A stretch of 64,000 bases of DNA, taken from Notamacropus eugenii (lineage: Eukaryota; Chordata; Mammalia; Diprotodontia; Macropodidae). A program made the position numbers and the translations under genes. The notes beneath the pieces are model-generated. The model saw nothing but the letters and a program-made list of their open reading frames with translations. It did not search any database and was not told where the DNA came from. Below are positions 40,701-46,389 of the stretch, in pieces. The stretch's first letter is position 1. Every line of letters begins with the position of its first letter. The stretch lies in assembly GCF_028372415.1 (NCBI RefSeq), contig NC_092878.1:30424903-30488902 (forward strand), written 5' to 3'.

Positions 40701-41000
40701 CCTCATTAGCGGCTCCCAGGCCAAGCCCCGCCCCCCGCTCCTCCACCGCAGGCCCCGCAGTCCGTCCACGCTCCCTACTCCCAGGGTCCCGCCCCTCTGA
40801 CCGCCTTACCCCGCCCCCCCCAGGTCCCGCCCCGGCCCTAAACACTGGCACTCTTAACTCCGCCCCTTGCTTTCCCCGTCAGGTGGAGTTCCAATTAGCG
40901 CTCCCTTCAGGGTGGGCCGTACCTGGAGGCCGCTCCGCTTGTTCCAGGTGAAGATGGCACCCGGGTACCCGCTCAAAGCCAAGAGCAGCTCGTGGATCAT
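13434..41000 (-). CDS. TUBGCP4: TUBGCP4 (gamma-tubulin complex component 4), full coding span, 18 exons
   Basis: GCP4 is a core subunit of the gamma-tubulin ring complex, which nucleates microtubules at centrosomes. Coding exons from the start are 40923-41000, 35431-35559, 33488-33610, 32999-33052, 32489-32545, 30372-30451, 28720-28921, 27708-27873, 27262-27386, 26599-26649, 25281-25386, 24827-24934, 24148-24286, 22636-22813, 21705-21839, 20376-20492, 13996-14135 and 13434-13446. They sum to 2001 bp: 666 codons plus stop, against 667 residues in human as I recall. All phases agree. GRIP1 occupies roughly residues 1-340 and GRIP2, which contacts gamma-tubulin, the rest. Two defects stand out: an in-frame TGA at 25357-25359 (codon 365), and an AA instead of AG acceptor before exon 16 (20493-20494). 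It is head to head with ZSCAN29 and tail to tail with TP53BP1, as in human. Confidence 0.95.
13790..13965 (+). repeat. MIR-like SINE in TUBGCP4 intron 17
   Basis: MIR order: agagaagctgaattcagtac, then atgtgactttgggcagtc, a tcaatttcctcgttgtaaaa block, and an AGATCCCTCCGGTGC tail. Diverged. Confidence 0.6.
13996..14135 (-). CDS. TUBGCP4: TUBGCP4 exon 17
   Basis: 140 bp, [20 protein letters not shown] to [10 protein letters not shown] plus AG of a serine codon. Acceptor cctgcag, donor gtaggc. Confidence 0.96.
14190..15440 (+). mobile_element. L1-family 5' fragment (5' UTR and start of ORF1)
   Basis: Shares 5' UTR blocks (gctgggtcacagat, gaattctagaccaaag) with the L1 copy at 16295-18285. A likely ORF1 start, MSKQKEE, is at 14917. 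Truncated and decayed; lies in TUBGCP4 intron 16. Confidence 0.6.
15465..16290 (-). mobile_element. L2 LINE fragment, antisense
   Basis: The + strand carries the L2 3'-half order: ttgtgcctggagtgtgctga, gagggctttgaatgccaaac, gttatagggagccattgaca, acaggacataggaacagatt, then gaattcagttttagacatgt. It stops where the next L1 begins, so it is probably cut by that insertion. Confidence 0.7.
16295..18285 (+). mobile_element. L1-family (HAL1-like) copy, 5' UTR and ORF1
   Basis: Starts with gggaggaagccaagagggca, continues with about 0.9 kb of 5' UTR-like sequence, then degraded ORF1. The conserved C-terminal part lies around 17720-17960 and, allowing for decay, follows the L1 ORF1 core order ([14 protein letters not shown]..., then a [11 protein letters not shown] block, then a paired FRKPKT-type segment). 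After ORF1 comes G/A-rich sequence with no endonuclease, as in HAL1. Several stops and shifts are visible. Confidence 0.6.
18290..20220 (-). mobile_element. L1 ORF2 3' fragment, antisense
   Basis: On the - strand, 18293-18781 is open for about 160 codons and matches the L1 ORF2p C-terminal region: [34 protein letters not shown] and [15 protein letters not shown]. Further upstream (- strand, 19862-20188) lies the RT piece [13 protein letters not shown]. The region between is decayed. This is a separate event from the + strand L1 beside it. Confidence 0.8.
20376..20492 (-). CDS. TUBGCP4: TUBGCP4 exon 16, acceptor dinucleotide altered
   Basis: 39 codons, [20 protein letters not shown] to AAQLSILVK, open throughout, donor gtaagt. 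The two intron bases before the first codon (GTG) are AA, not AG (+ strand 20493-20494 reads TT). The nearest AG uses the first G of GTG and would start the exon one base late, giving CCT-TGT-TCC-ACT-GCC-TGA. The polypyrimidine tract upstream is a long T run. Confidence 0.92.
20640..21070 (+). repeat. L2 LINE 3'-end fragment, sense
   Basis: Follows the L2 3'-end order: tcttcaaggcctaacttaag, acttcttccatgaaaccctg, a region of scattered T/A, then gtaatctccttgagaggttt. Intron 15 of TUBGCP4. Confidence 0.55.
21194..21380. mobile_element. Short hAT-type MITE with 8-bp target duplication
   Basis: 187-bp nearly palindromic element. The left end (caggggtggggaacct, 21195) is inverted at the right (aggttccccaccccc, 21366-21380). 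Exact 8-bp duplications ATCCTAAT flank it at 21186-21193 and 21381-21388, the length typical of hAT transposition. It has no coding capacity. A second copy is at 34974-35164. Confidence 0.8.
21705..21839 (-). CDS. TUBGCP4: TUBGCP4 exon 15
   Basis: 45 codons, [20 protein letters not shown] to [11 protein letters not shown]. Acceptor ccttcag, donor gtaagt. Confidence 0.96.
21840..22635 (-). other. TUBGCP4 intron 14, unassigned
   Basis: About 800 bp of intronic sequence. I see no clear repeat or exon in it. Confidence 0.6.
22636..22813 (-). CDS. TUBGCP4: TUBGCP4 exon 14
   Basis: 178 bp, [20 protein letters not shown] to [14 protein letters not shown]. Acceptor gacccag, donor gtctgt. Confidence 0.96.
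22814..24147 (-). other. TUBGCP4 intron 13, mostly unassigned
   Basis: About 1.3 kb of intron, with a MIR-like SINE at about 23775-23950. The rest is unassigned. Confidence 0.6.
23775..23950 (-). repeat. MIR-like SINE, antisense
   Basis: Inverse MIR order on +: aacagatgaggacactaagg, acatgacttgcccat, acacagaggtagccaatggc, ccaggattcacactcaggtt, then an aatgctatttctactaaacc end. Confidence 0.7.
24148..24286 (-). CDS. TUBGCP4: TUBGCP4 exon 13
   Basis: 139 bp, [20 protein letters not shown] to ILFTPAVLE plus AA of the next lysine codon. Acceptor tgccttag, donor gtaggt. The junction with exon 12 reads K-DVTQ, one residue shorter than the recalled human K-ADATQ. Confidence 0.94.
24550..24725 (+). 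repeat. MIR-like SINE, sense
   Basis: MIR order: gaagtggtctggattccaat, ctggctgtgccactcatgag, tcttaatctttaaaatgaag. Intron 12 of TUBGCP4. Confidence 0.6.
24827..24934 (-). CDS. TUBGCP4: TUBGCP4 exon 12
   Basis: 108 bp, [20 protein letters not shown] to IEYHGKEHK plus one base. Acceptor tctgccag, donor gtatta. Confidence 0.95.
25281..25386 (-). CDS. TUBGCP4: TUBGCP4 exon 11, carries an in-frame TGA
   Basis: 106 bp, IIKDFYLLG, then TGA (25357-25359), then [20 protein letters not shown] and AVTEH plus one base. Human has LLGRGELF here, so the stop replaces a conserved arginine; CGA to TGA is a one-step CpG transition. Both splice sites are good (ttcaaag and gtaagt) and the phase fits on both sides. 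As read, the protein would end after 364 residues, before the GRIP2 domain. Skipping this exon would shift the frame. Confidence 0.93.
25460..25960 (-). repeat. L2 3'-end fragment, antisense
   Basis: + strand order: ctcctattatgtataaggca, a cttatagtctac block, gaaggcttccctgaggaagt, gaatgcattccagacatggg. The poly-G at about 25762 lies in it. Intron 10 of TUBGCP4. Confidence 0.65.
25965..26105 (+). repeat. SINE of MIR/THER1 type, sense
   Basis: gaggcagcgtggtacagtgg, agagtcaagaagacctgggt, ttgtatgaccctgggcaaat, cactcaacctccac: an ordinary marsupial MIR/THER1-type SINE. Relatively well preserved. Confidence 0.65.
26599..26649 (-). CDS. TUBGCP4: TUBGCP4 exon 10 (51 bp)
   Basis: 17 codons, [17 protein letters not shown]. 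Acceptor ttcctcag, donor gtaata. Confidence 0.95.
26650..27261 (-). other. TUBGCP4 intron 9, unassigned
   Basis: Around 610 bp with no clear repeat or exon. Confidence 0.6.
27262..27386 (-). CDS. TUBGCP4: TUBGCP4 exon 9
   Basis: 125 bp, [20 protein letters not shown] to RIRSTVAE. Acceptor atacacag. The donor gtttgc is canonical in GT but weak in the rest. Confidence 0.95.
27708..27873 (-). CDS. TUBGCP4: TUBGCP4 exon 8
   Basis: 166 bp, [20 protein letters not shown] to [12 protein letters not shown] plus one base. Acceptor tcacccag, donor gtagga. Confidence 0.96.
28040..28240 (+). repeat. MIR SINE, sense
   Basis: agcctggtggctagcaggca, ttctagcattgccattaact, a gagccttagttccttcctct core, then aaaatgagtaggttggacta. 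Intron 7 of TUBGCP4. Confidence 0.65.
28415..28570 (-). repeat. MIR-like fragment, antisense
   Basis: tcatagactcacgggtctgg, caagtccaatctcattttag, agacgaggaaaataggcccc, then a cctagacaaacaagcaaagg end. Confidence 0.55.
28720..28921 (-). CDS. TUBGCP4: TUBGCP4 exon 7
   Basis: 202 bp, [20 protein letters not shown] to [10 protein letters not shown], including an acidic EEEEED linker. Acceptor ccactcag, donor gtgagg. Confidence 0.96.
29555..30050 (+). repeat. L2 3'-end fragment, sense
   Basis: ctccatgctttgttacaggc, gaggtttttccttctactct, ggactcagctcaaatcccac, aggcctttcctggtccctcc, then an agagcctggcaaatagtaaa and aataaaatgcctgttgact end, all in L2 order. Intron 6 of TUBGCP4. Confidence 0.75.
30372..30451 (-). 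CDS. TUBGCP4: TUBGCP4 exon 6
   Basis: 80 bp, [20 protein letters not shown] to VRSALE plus two bases of the next lysine codon. Acceptor ttccacag, donor gtaagt. Confidence 0.95.
30545..30840 (+). repeat. L2 fragment, sense, with CA-rich patch
   Basis: Carries ttccccagctatcactcatg, atccttcaagtctcagctac and aagaagccttcctggatccc in L2 order. A short imperfect ACACAC stretch lies at about 30631-30656. Confidence 0.65.
30841..32488 (-). other. Rest of TUBGCP4 intron 5
   Basis: Apart from the TG microsatellite I assign nothing in this 1.6 kb. Confidence 0.55.
31711..31760 (+). repeat. (TG)n microsatellite
   Basis: Pure TG repeat from 31711 to 31747 and then imperfect TGTATG units. It lies in TUBGCP4 intron 5. 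Confidence 0.95.
32489..32545 (-). CDS. TUBGCP4: TUBGCP4 exon 5 (57 bp)
   Basis: 19 codons, [19 protein letters not shown]. Acceptor tttgtag, donor gtaagc. Confidence 0.95.
32999..33052 (-). CDS. TUBGCP4: TUBGCP4 exon 4 (54 bp)
   Basis: 18 codons, [18 protein letters not shown]. Acceptor attgcag, donor gtatct. It differs from the recalled human [18 protein letters not shown] at three positions, making it the most diverged small exon of the gene. Confidence 0.93.
33488..33610 (-). CDS. TUBGCP4: TUBGCP4 exon 3
   Basis: 41 codons, [20 protein letters not shown] to LLDLEQE. Acceptor atcgcag, donor gtgagg. Confidence 0.96.
33650..33905 (+). repeat. MIR/THER1-type SINE, sense
   Basis: tgaacctggagtcacaaaga, cctgagttcaaatgtggctt, tctgcctcagtttcctttgt, aaaatgaggatactaacagc, then gctgctgtgaggaccaaatg and gtcaagtgctttacaaaatc. 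Well preserved. Intron 2 of TUBGCP4. Confidence 0.75.
34035..34150 (-). repeat. MIR fragment, antisense
   Basis: agttcatccagtccaacttt, ctcacttcagagatgaggaa, gaggttaagtgatctgtcca, aggtcacaagaggtagaact: a clean inverse MIR core. Confidence 0.75.
34165..34370 (+). repeat. MIR fragment, sense
   Basis: Order aactgaactctagtgctggt, cctcacttctctgagcctgg, gtttacttctctgtaaaatg, then aggatgttgcgaggaaagca. Confidence 0.65.
34863..35245 (+). mobile_element. CR1/L3-like 3' fragment, split by a hAT MITE
   Basis: Left arm ends ctcaatgtcaggaaaaaact tcctaacatc. Right arm begins gcagggaatgggttacctca and continues aggaagtaatgaattctctc to ttagaagtcttcaaggactg. Together they give the usual CR1/L3 3'-end order, with the MITE at 34974-35164 in between. 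Confidence 0.65.
34974..35164. mobile_element. Second copy of the hAT-type MITE
   Basis: 191 bp with ends caggggtggggaaccc and gttctccgcccctg, and the same inner blocks (cacatgtggtcctctaggtc and its inverse) as 21194-21380. The possible 8-bp flanks ACATCTAC and ACTTAGAC match at 5 of 8 positions, so the duplication is eroded. Confidence 0.75.
35431..35559 (-). CDS. TUBGCP4: TUBGCP4 exon 2
   Basis: 43 codons, [20 protein letters not shown] to GHVQQQ. Acceptor tttgtag, donor gtgggt. Phase 0 at both ends. Confidence 0.96.
36140..38105 (-). mobile_element. L2 LINE, antisense (several segments)
   Basis: A tail fragment lies at about 36145-36215 (ttaccaagcaccttctgtgt). A longer series then runs from about 36530: aatacagataagtaaataca, gaggcaacagggagccatta, gttactacaatagtccaggt, atccctgggggacgaaaagg, acagggagagattagaaatt. 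This is the order of an antisense L2 body. Multiply broken; whether it is one copy or two is not settled. Confidence 0.65.
38105..38305. repeat. Unclassified short interspersed repeat
   Basis: A block that starts with tagggcttcttcatttttac, carries catggactcctttggcagat and gaccccttttt, an A-rich middle, and ends near aaggaatctctgaag. It interrupts L2 sequence. I recall similar marsupial elements but cannot name the family. Confidence 0.4.
38365..38935. other. Unidentified 0.57-kb insert between L2-like segments
   Basis: Sequence unlike the L2 around it; L2-like text stops at about 38360 and resumes at about 38940. It has no clear ORF. It could be a solo LTR fossil or another non-coding repeat; I cannot show ends or a family. 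Confidence 0.3.
39190..40140 (-). mobile_element. L2 LINE fragment, antisense
   Basis: + strand order: cagcaagtatttattaagtt, a cattataggcttggcattgt block, aaggatctaagtattccact, then gtgacaggcacaaggagggg and ccatgttttagaagggaacc. Decayed and ending at the CpG island. Confidence 0.55.
40923..41000 (-). CDS. TUBGCP4: TUBGCP4 coding exon 1
   Basis: Start codon at 40998-41000. It encodes [20 protein letters not shown] and KRSGLQ (26 codons). Donor gtacgg occupies 40922-40917. The exon sits inside the CpG island. This ATG is chosen because the peptide matches the conserved GCP4 N-terminus exactly. Confidence 0.96.
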
Positions 41001-41101
41001 CCCCACGGCGGGCAGCGGGCCGCTGAGGCAGCGTCCGCCGGCGCGAGCTCCCCCGGCCGTCGGGGGAGGAGCGCTGCTCCAGCCGCTGTGCGCAAGGCCC
41101 G

Positions 41102-41116
41102 CTGGGAAGTGTAGTT
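41102..41116 (-). promoter_or_regulatory. ZNF143/SBS-like site 1
   Basis: The - strand reads AACTACACTTCCCAG, matching the ACTACAnnTCCCA pattern common in mammalian bidirectional promoters. It lies 102-116 bp upstream of the TUBGCP4 start codon, so probably in its 5' UTR or core promoter. Confidence 0.6.
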
Positions 41117-41273
41117 CCGGCCGAATCAACTAGCCGGGAAAGACAATTCCTTCGAGGAAGAGAAAAAGGCACCGGCCAGCGCGAGGGCTTCCTTTTCCCT
41201 GCCAATGGAATCCCGGAAGCGTTCACGTAGCTTGGTCGGAGCGACCACGTTCGCTTCTAGTCCACCGAGCTCT

Positions 41274-41287
41274 CTGGGAGACGTAGT
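41274..41287 (-). promoter_or_regulatory. ZNF143/SBS-like site 2
   Basis: The - strand reads ACTACGTCTCCCAG, a second match to the same pattern, 160 bp from the first and in the same orientation. Confidence 0.55.
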
Positions 41288-41341
41288 CCAGGCAGCGGCC
41301 TTGGCGCACGCGCCCTAAGGTCCTCGGTGTCTCCCGCGCGG

Positions 41342-41350
41342 ACTTCCGGT
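41342..41350 (+). promoter_or_regulatory. ETS-type site
   Basis: ACTTCCGGT is a strong match to the GABPA/ELK class (CCGGAAGT on the - strand). It is located where the ZSCAN29 transcription start is expected. Confidence 0.6.
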
Positions 41351-42316
41351 TTGGGAGCTGGTCTGGGAGGCTGGAGAGCCGGGCCGGGGCCGGAGCGGGA
41401 GCGGGTGAGGCCCTCCGGGAGGCGGGGACCGGACTCGGTTCGGGGGGAGCGGTGGGAGGGGGCGGGGGTGGAGAGGAGCGGACAGATGGAGGAGGCAGGC
41501 CGGGACGGGGGTGCCTGGGGCTCCCCTCAGCCCAATCAGTGACCGTCTGGAAAGGACGGGACGACGCCAAGAGTGACCCGGCCGGAGGGAGCCGAGACAA
41601 AGAGACCGAAGCCCGGGCGCCCTGTCCTTTCCCGAACCCCGATCTCCCTCCCTCCGCCAGGCTCCGGGACACCCCAGGTCCTCTCCGCAGGGTCTTGTCC
41701 CCCGTGTAGAAGCGCTCCCCCGTCGGCTGTCACCCCCAGCTCACGGTGACCCCCAGGGCCCACCCGGCCCTCCCCTGTCGTGCCCGTTACGGGCCGGGAC
41801 CCCGAGGTTCCCCAAACTAGAGGAAAACAAAGACCACACGTTCCTGCATCGATTGTTGCCTGGGGAGGTGGTGAAAGTGGAGCGGAGGGGGCGGGGCAGG
41901 CGCGGAGGGCTCTGGGAAGGGCTCGGATCGGGCGGGGGGCGGGCCGTGAGGGCCCCCTGCTGGGTGCTGGGTGCTGGGCCGCTGGCCCCTCCCGCCGCCT
42001 GGCAGCCGTTAGGATCCAGACCCCCCGGTGCTGTGGAGGTGCGGTCAGTACACGCGGTTCGCTGCTTCAGGCCGCAGAGGCAGCTTTGGGGCAGCCCCGC
42101 TCCCGTCCCTAACCCTGGCTTCTGCTCCCAGTCCAGCTGGTTCCTTCAGGCTGGCCCTGGGACGGCCTTGGATGAATGGGCGCCCCCTGTGACCCTCCCA
42201 TTCCTCTCTGCCCAGGGAGAAGCTCCTCCCGCAGGTCCCCAAAGACAGAGAGGAGGCCGGGGGAAGCCCCGGCTGCCACACCTCCGTCTGATGTCAGACT
42301 GCCTCCTCTGTGAACG
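41351..42316 (+). other. ZSCAN29: ZSCAN29 5' non-coding region (tentative first exon and intron)
   Basis: A plausible first-exon donor is GCGG|GTGAGG at 41404/41405. A plausible acceptor ctctgcccag ends at 42215, about 100 bp before the start codon. Both are inferred from sequence only. Confidence 0.35.
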
Positions 42317-42631
42317 ATGGCCAAGTCCGCTCTGAGAGGCGATGTGGGGAACTCGGAGACCTTCCGACAGCGGTTCCGGAGATTCCACTACCAGGAGGTG
42401 GCTGGGCCCCGGGAAGCTTTCAGCCAGCTCTGGGAGCTGTGCTGTAGGTGGTTACGGCCAGAGGTTCGGACCAAGGAGCAAATCCTGGAGACCCTGGTGC
42501 TGGAGCAATTCCTGACCGTCCTGCCTGGGGAGATTCAGACCTGGGTACAGGAGCATCGTCCAGAGAGCGGAGAGGAAGCCGTGACCCTGGTAGAAGATTT
42601 GGAGAGAGAACCCAAGAGGCCGGAGTGCCCG
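42317..42631 (+). CDS. ZSCAN29: ZSCAN29 coding exon 1 (SCAN domain)
   Basis: [20 protein letters not shown] to [11 protein letters not shown]. Donor gtgagg at 42632. The exon ends in phase 0. Confidence 0.92.
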
Positions 42632-43218
42632 GTGAGGAGCGGGGGATTCCGAAAGCAGGGTGAGGGACCACACGACAGGAGAAGTGGGGGTACAACAGGG
42701 CCCTTTGGCTCTCTGTATGATGGGTATTATTTCTGCCACGGAAACCAGTGGGTGACCGTTTGGCTGATCCTCCATCTACTATGCCAAAATGTTTCAGCAG
42801 TTTCTTGTACCGGGAATAAAAGGAGGGCATTGTTTTGAACTTCTTTACCAAATGTAGCATCTTGATCTCCCCTTTCTCAAGCTCTTTGCTGCCTGGGGAG
42901 TGGGATGTGTGGTTCTGCCCCTGTGGGATGATCTCCTTTGATTTCAAGTATTTATCCTTGGAAACCCACCCTAATCTAGCTTGTCATTGAGAACTAACGG
43001 GTATTCTGTCTAGGTCGCTGCCCCTGTGAAAGGGCAGGAAGTTCGAGCAGAGAAGGTGACACCTCTAAGATCACCTCTGCAGTTACTAAGTGTTCAGCAG
43101 GAAGCAGGGGAGTCCCAGCCCAAGGCTGTGGCCAAGAAAGAATGGGCAAGTTGCCCAGAACTAAGGCCCCAGGAACAACTTAACCTAAAAGAGAAGCTCA
43201 GACCTCATCAAAGGACTG
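42317..43218 (+). CDS. ZSCAN29: ZSCAN29, first two coding exons (SCAN part)
   Basis: SCAN-domain zinc-finger family protein, probably a DNA-binding regulator that dimerises through SCAN. Exons lie at 42317-42631 (105 codons) and 43014-43218 (68 codons plus one base). The SCAN domain covers about residues 14-100 ([60 protein letters not shown]). Exon 2 reads [20 protein letters not shown] and on to KLRPHQRTG. As I recall the human protein, the Myb-like and zinc-finger exons should follow; none is seen in the remaining 20.8 kb. The start has a strong Kozak context (A at -3, G at +4). It is head to head with TUBGCP4, as in human. No disruption is seen in what is present. Confidence 0.9.
43014..43218 (+). 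CDS. ZSCAN29: ZSCAN29 coding exon 2 (linker)
   Basis: Acceptor tgtctag, donor gtaaga. It reads [20 protein letters not shown] to LRPHQRTG in the human-like order. If the donor is not used, the frame stays open to a stop at 43260-43262 and gives a SCAN-only protein. Confidence 0.9.
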
Positions 43219-44560
43219 GTAAGAATACAGGTTCATTTAGGGAAAAGAGGGAGACACTTTAGGTTAGAGAGCTGACAATGAATGAGTGGGGCACTCTCAG
43301 GAGACTTTGGGATGTTTTAGAATGAAGTAGCCATTAGGGATCGCCAGAAGTTCACCCTCTGCCTCCTTGAATTACCACACTTAACCTACTCACCTCAGTG
43401 ATCTTTTTTTTTTTTTTTTATAAATTACCCTAAATGTTTTCAAAGGCATTTTTTGCAGAATTTAGCAACTTATTTTCTTTTGTTTCATCTATGTAAAAAT
43501 AGTATTAATTCACCTTTATCAATATATAATCCTTTTCTGTTTTTTAGGATTTTTTAGGCTTTTTAGGGTTTTCCCCTCCAAGTTGAATTTTTCCTCAAGG
43601 TTTCCATTTCCCTGAATCTTTATTTTTGCTACTTTTCTCTGGAACCACCAGTTCCAGTGTTCCACATCTAGTTTGTGAAGCCCAAAATGGACCATATTTT
43701 TTTGAGAGTCTGATAAGTACAGGTTTGGCAGAACATCCTAAAGTTCTTATATGTTGTATTCATTCCCTTATATAACTCCCATTGTTGTGCTTAGGTAATA
43801 ATTTATATCACCTGGTAAATTTTCATGCTGCCTCAATTTTTTTTGTTGTTGCCCTTGTGCCAGTTGGTCATTCTTTACCTTTGAATTATATAGCTTGTTT
43901 TTCTTCCTTGTACTCTATTGAACTATATCCTGTTTCTTTTTAATCACCTCTCCAGCTTAAGGCTATTTCAGCATCTCATTCTTTCCCACAGGTTGCTAGC
44001 AGATGTTTGCTAGCCACAACCAACTTGGTGTCACTTGTAGGCTTAAAATTGGCGTTCCTTAGACATTTAAGGCACGTATGAAAATATGAAGTAGCATTTT
44101 GGTTTATTTGTTGCACTACACAGTTGAAAAATGAATAATTTGACCATCTACTGTGGGTTTTTGTATTGGGTGAGGCACCGTGAAACACAAAGTGTATGTT
44201 CACAGTATTTTGCTCTCAAGGAGCTTGTGTTCCAGTTGAAAATCCAAGGTTATATGAAACAGTAGCAAACAATCTGGTTGTTTGCTACTGTATGGTTAAG
44301 AGAAGGAAGAGGCTAGAAAAGATAGGAAAAGCTTTCTTGGAATAGGTGGGGCTTTAAGGAGAGTTAATACTAGGCAGAAAGGAGAAATGAAGACATTTCA
44401 AGTGAGAGGAACAATAAGAGAGAAGAAACTGAGGCAGGGAAGATCATGCTGTGTTCTTGGAACAGGAAGGAGATTAAATTGCTTTAACTGGAGAAGGAAT
44501 ATTGGAGTAGTAGAAAAATAGGTTGGATTGGTGTGTTTGGGTGAGACTATCTCACTGCTC
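43219..44560 (+). other. Downstream of ZSCAN29 exon 2
   Basis: AT-rich, with a T run at about 43408-43420 and an antisense L2 3'-end remnant at about 44165-44420 (caaggagcttgtgttccagt, ttaggcttggaa-like wording decayed). I find no zinc-finger codon pattern (HTGEKPY) here or further on. Confidence 0.55.
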
Positions 44561-45660
44561 AGTCTGGTGAAGTGGGATGGATCCCAACCATGGGTGACAT
44601 TGCCATTCTGCTGACTAGGGAGGGCGTCTCCGACACATGGCTCTGGGCCCTGGGCTACTGGGTGTTCTTGAGTTCTTTCCCTTTGCTGTGGGCCCTAAGG
44701 CGCTGCAGTCCATATCTGGGAAAGGAACCTGAGGGAGGGGAGCGGGCCTATTGGGACCTGAGTGAGGGAATGAGCTACAAGTACCCTCTGGCAGCCTTCC
44801 TGGCGCTTCTCCCTATGGCCCCTGGCGACCTTCTGCACCCAGCTCCGCTGCTGGCCTGTCCGAAGCTTACACGTTCTCCTCGATTTAAACTGGGGGGACC
44901 TCAGGATCCGGTACCCAAACGGAATCATGGACAGTTCCTTATACACCCGAAGCAGTGATATCCTTTTCCCCGCTATGCTGGCTAAGCTGGGTCCTTCCCG
45001 GAGTTAGGGACGGCTGCTCCGGCTCCATTATGTTTGGGCCCAGCCCTTGGTAGCAGCTGCAGTAACAACCATTTCCCTTATGGTTCCTCAAGGTGACTAA
45101 GGTGGGGCTGCTCTCCACCTGGCCCTCCCTGCTGGCTGTCCTGAGCCTGCCAGGATCCTGGTGGTCAGTCCTCTGCCTGCAGCCATTGGCCTGACCTAAC
45201 ACACTGCCCACTGGCAAGCCAGCTGCTGCCGTGCGGGGCTCTTCCTCTGACTGGCATTCCTGGGCAGCATTCTCAACAGATGCTGCCAGGCTTTCAACGA
45301 GGTGCCCCCGGATGTGGGGGCTTACAGTGCCAGGGATTGGGTAGCTATGGGGAGCAGCCAGGCCCGTTTTCTGGCCCCACTTCCTCTGGAGCCGAAGAAC
45401 CTTCCTCCCACGCTGGAGGGATTGGTACAGCCTGTGCCAGGTCCTCCGGGTCTCCTGCCTGGCGCGTAAAAGGCAGAACTTTTTAAGGCCCTCAAACCCG
45501 GCCCTCCACTTCTGTGAGAAGGCTGGCAAGTGGCTGCTTTTGCTGAGCAGAGATCTTTGCTGGCCTTTCATTGCTCTGTGGCATCGTGGGACCTGGACGC
45601 CTGATGCTCTGCCCAGGGCCCTGCTGCGTCACCCAGCCCCCGCCCCAGGGCCCCTCTGGC
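44560..45660. pseudogene. Unidentified GC-rich gene-like block, probably decayed
   Basis: About 1.1 kb of GC-rich, repeat-free-looking sequence among AT-rich repeats. On + an open stretch runs 44572-44955 (128 codons) with hydrophobic segments (WALGYWVFLSSFPLLWALRR and a YPLAAFLALLP segment). Other protein-like stretches appear in shifted frames, for example SSLYTRSSDILFPAMLAKLG near 44940 and GAYSARDWVAMGSSQARFLA near 45325. The shifting frames and lack of introns suggest an old processed copy of a membrane-protein gene. I cannot identify the parent. A long open frame on - (44939-45571) is probably a shadow. Confidence 0.35.
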
Positions 45661-45765
45661 AAACCAAGTCAATTGTTAGGAAGTTCTTCTTTCTATTAAA
45701 GTGAAATCTGCTTCCTTGTAATTTTTGTTCCTGGTTCCATGTTCTGTTGTCCAGGACCAACTCAG

Positions 45766-45915
45766 TGTGGTGCAGTAGAAAGAGTCCTGGATGGAGAGTC
45801 AGAGGACCTGAGTTCAAATTCCCACCTATGCTATGCATCTCTTGGGGCAAGTAATTTTGCTTCTCTGGGCCTCAGTTTCCTCATCTGTAAAATGAAGGCT
45901 CCAAATTGTGGCCCT
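45766..45915 (+). repeat. MIR-type SINE, sense
   Basis: cagtgtggtgcagtagaaag, gagtcagaggacctgagttc, aaattcccacctatgctatg, ctgggcctcagtttcctcat: well preserved. Confidence 0.8.
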
Positions 45916-46389
45916 TTGGAAACTTTCAGAAGTTTGAGGCAACCATTCCTTTGTCTCCTCAATCTTCTCTAGGCTTTACATTCCAGTTCCTTTAATCTTT
46001 AGAAGGCATGGTTTCAAGTCTCCTCACTTCCTTGATCAACCCCTTCTTAGGGGCTCAGTGCTTAGAACTGGATGCAATGCTCCATATGTTGTCTGAATCA
46101 GCCAGAGAAGGGCAGGGCCACCTACCACCGCCTTGCCTTTGAATATTAATAAAGACCAAAATTGCATTTGATTTTGCTGTTGCATTGCCACATCATACTT
46201 ATTGACTTGTATGGAGTTTTTGATCCATCAGATCCTCCAGATTTTTTTCACTTTAATTGCTATATATCCACATGTCTCCTGCCCTATACTTGATAGCTGT
46301 GTTTTTAAGCCCAAATAGAGGACTTTTATCTTTAATATATTTTTCCACATATACAAAGGTTTTTTTTTTTAATTAATCTATGATTATAT

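Larger units (their letters stand above)
35560..40922 (-). other. TUBGCP4 intron 1 (5.4 kb)
   Basis: Largely L2 remnants, listed separately, and CpG-rich sequence at its promoter end (about 40150-40922). The stretch 35560-36140 is AT-rich and unassigned. Confidence 0.6.
40150..42300. promoter_or_regulatory. CpG island, bidirectional TUBGCP4/ZSCAN29 promoter region
   Basis: G+C- and CpG-rich block spanning TUBGCP4 exon 1 and the ZSCAN29 5' end, with many GC boxes (for example 40622-40640, 40690-40740, 41885-41945). The two genes start head to head, about 1.3 kb apart measured between start codons. Confidence 0.85.

Noticed and set aside
40530-42388. Many overlapping open frames on both strands
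   Set aside because: They lie in the CpG island, where stop codons are rare by composition. Only TUBGCP4 exon 1 and the ZSCAN29 SCAN exon have real homology.
42420-42947. 175-codon frame on the - strand
   Set aside because: Shadow of the ZSCAN29 SCAN exon.
44939-45571. 210-codon open frame on the - strand
   Set aside because: It lies opposite the GC-rich block whose + strand shows more protein-like stretches; no known protein match comes to mind, and GC-rich DNA readily gives long shadow frames.
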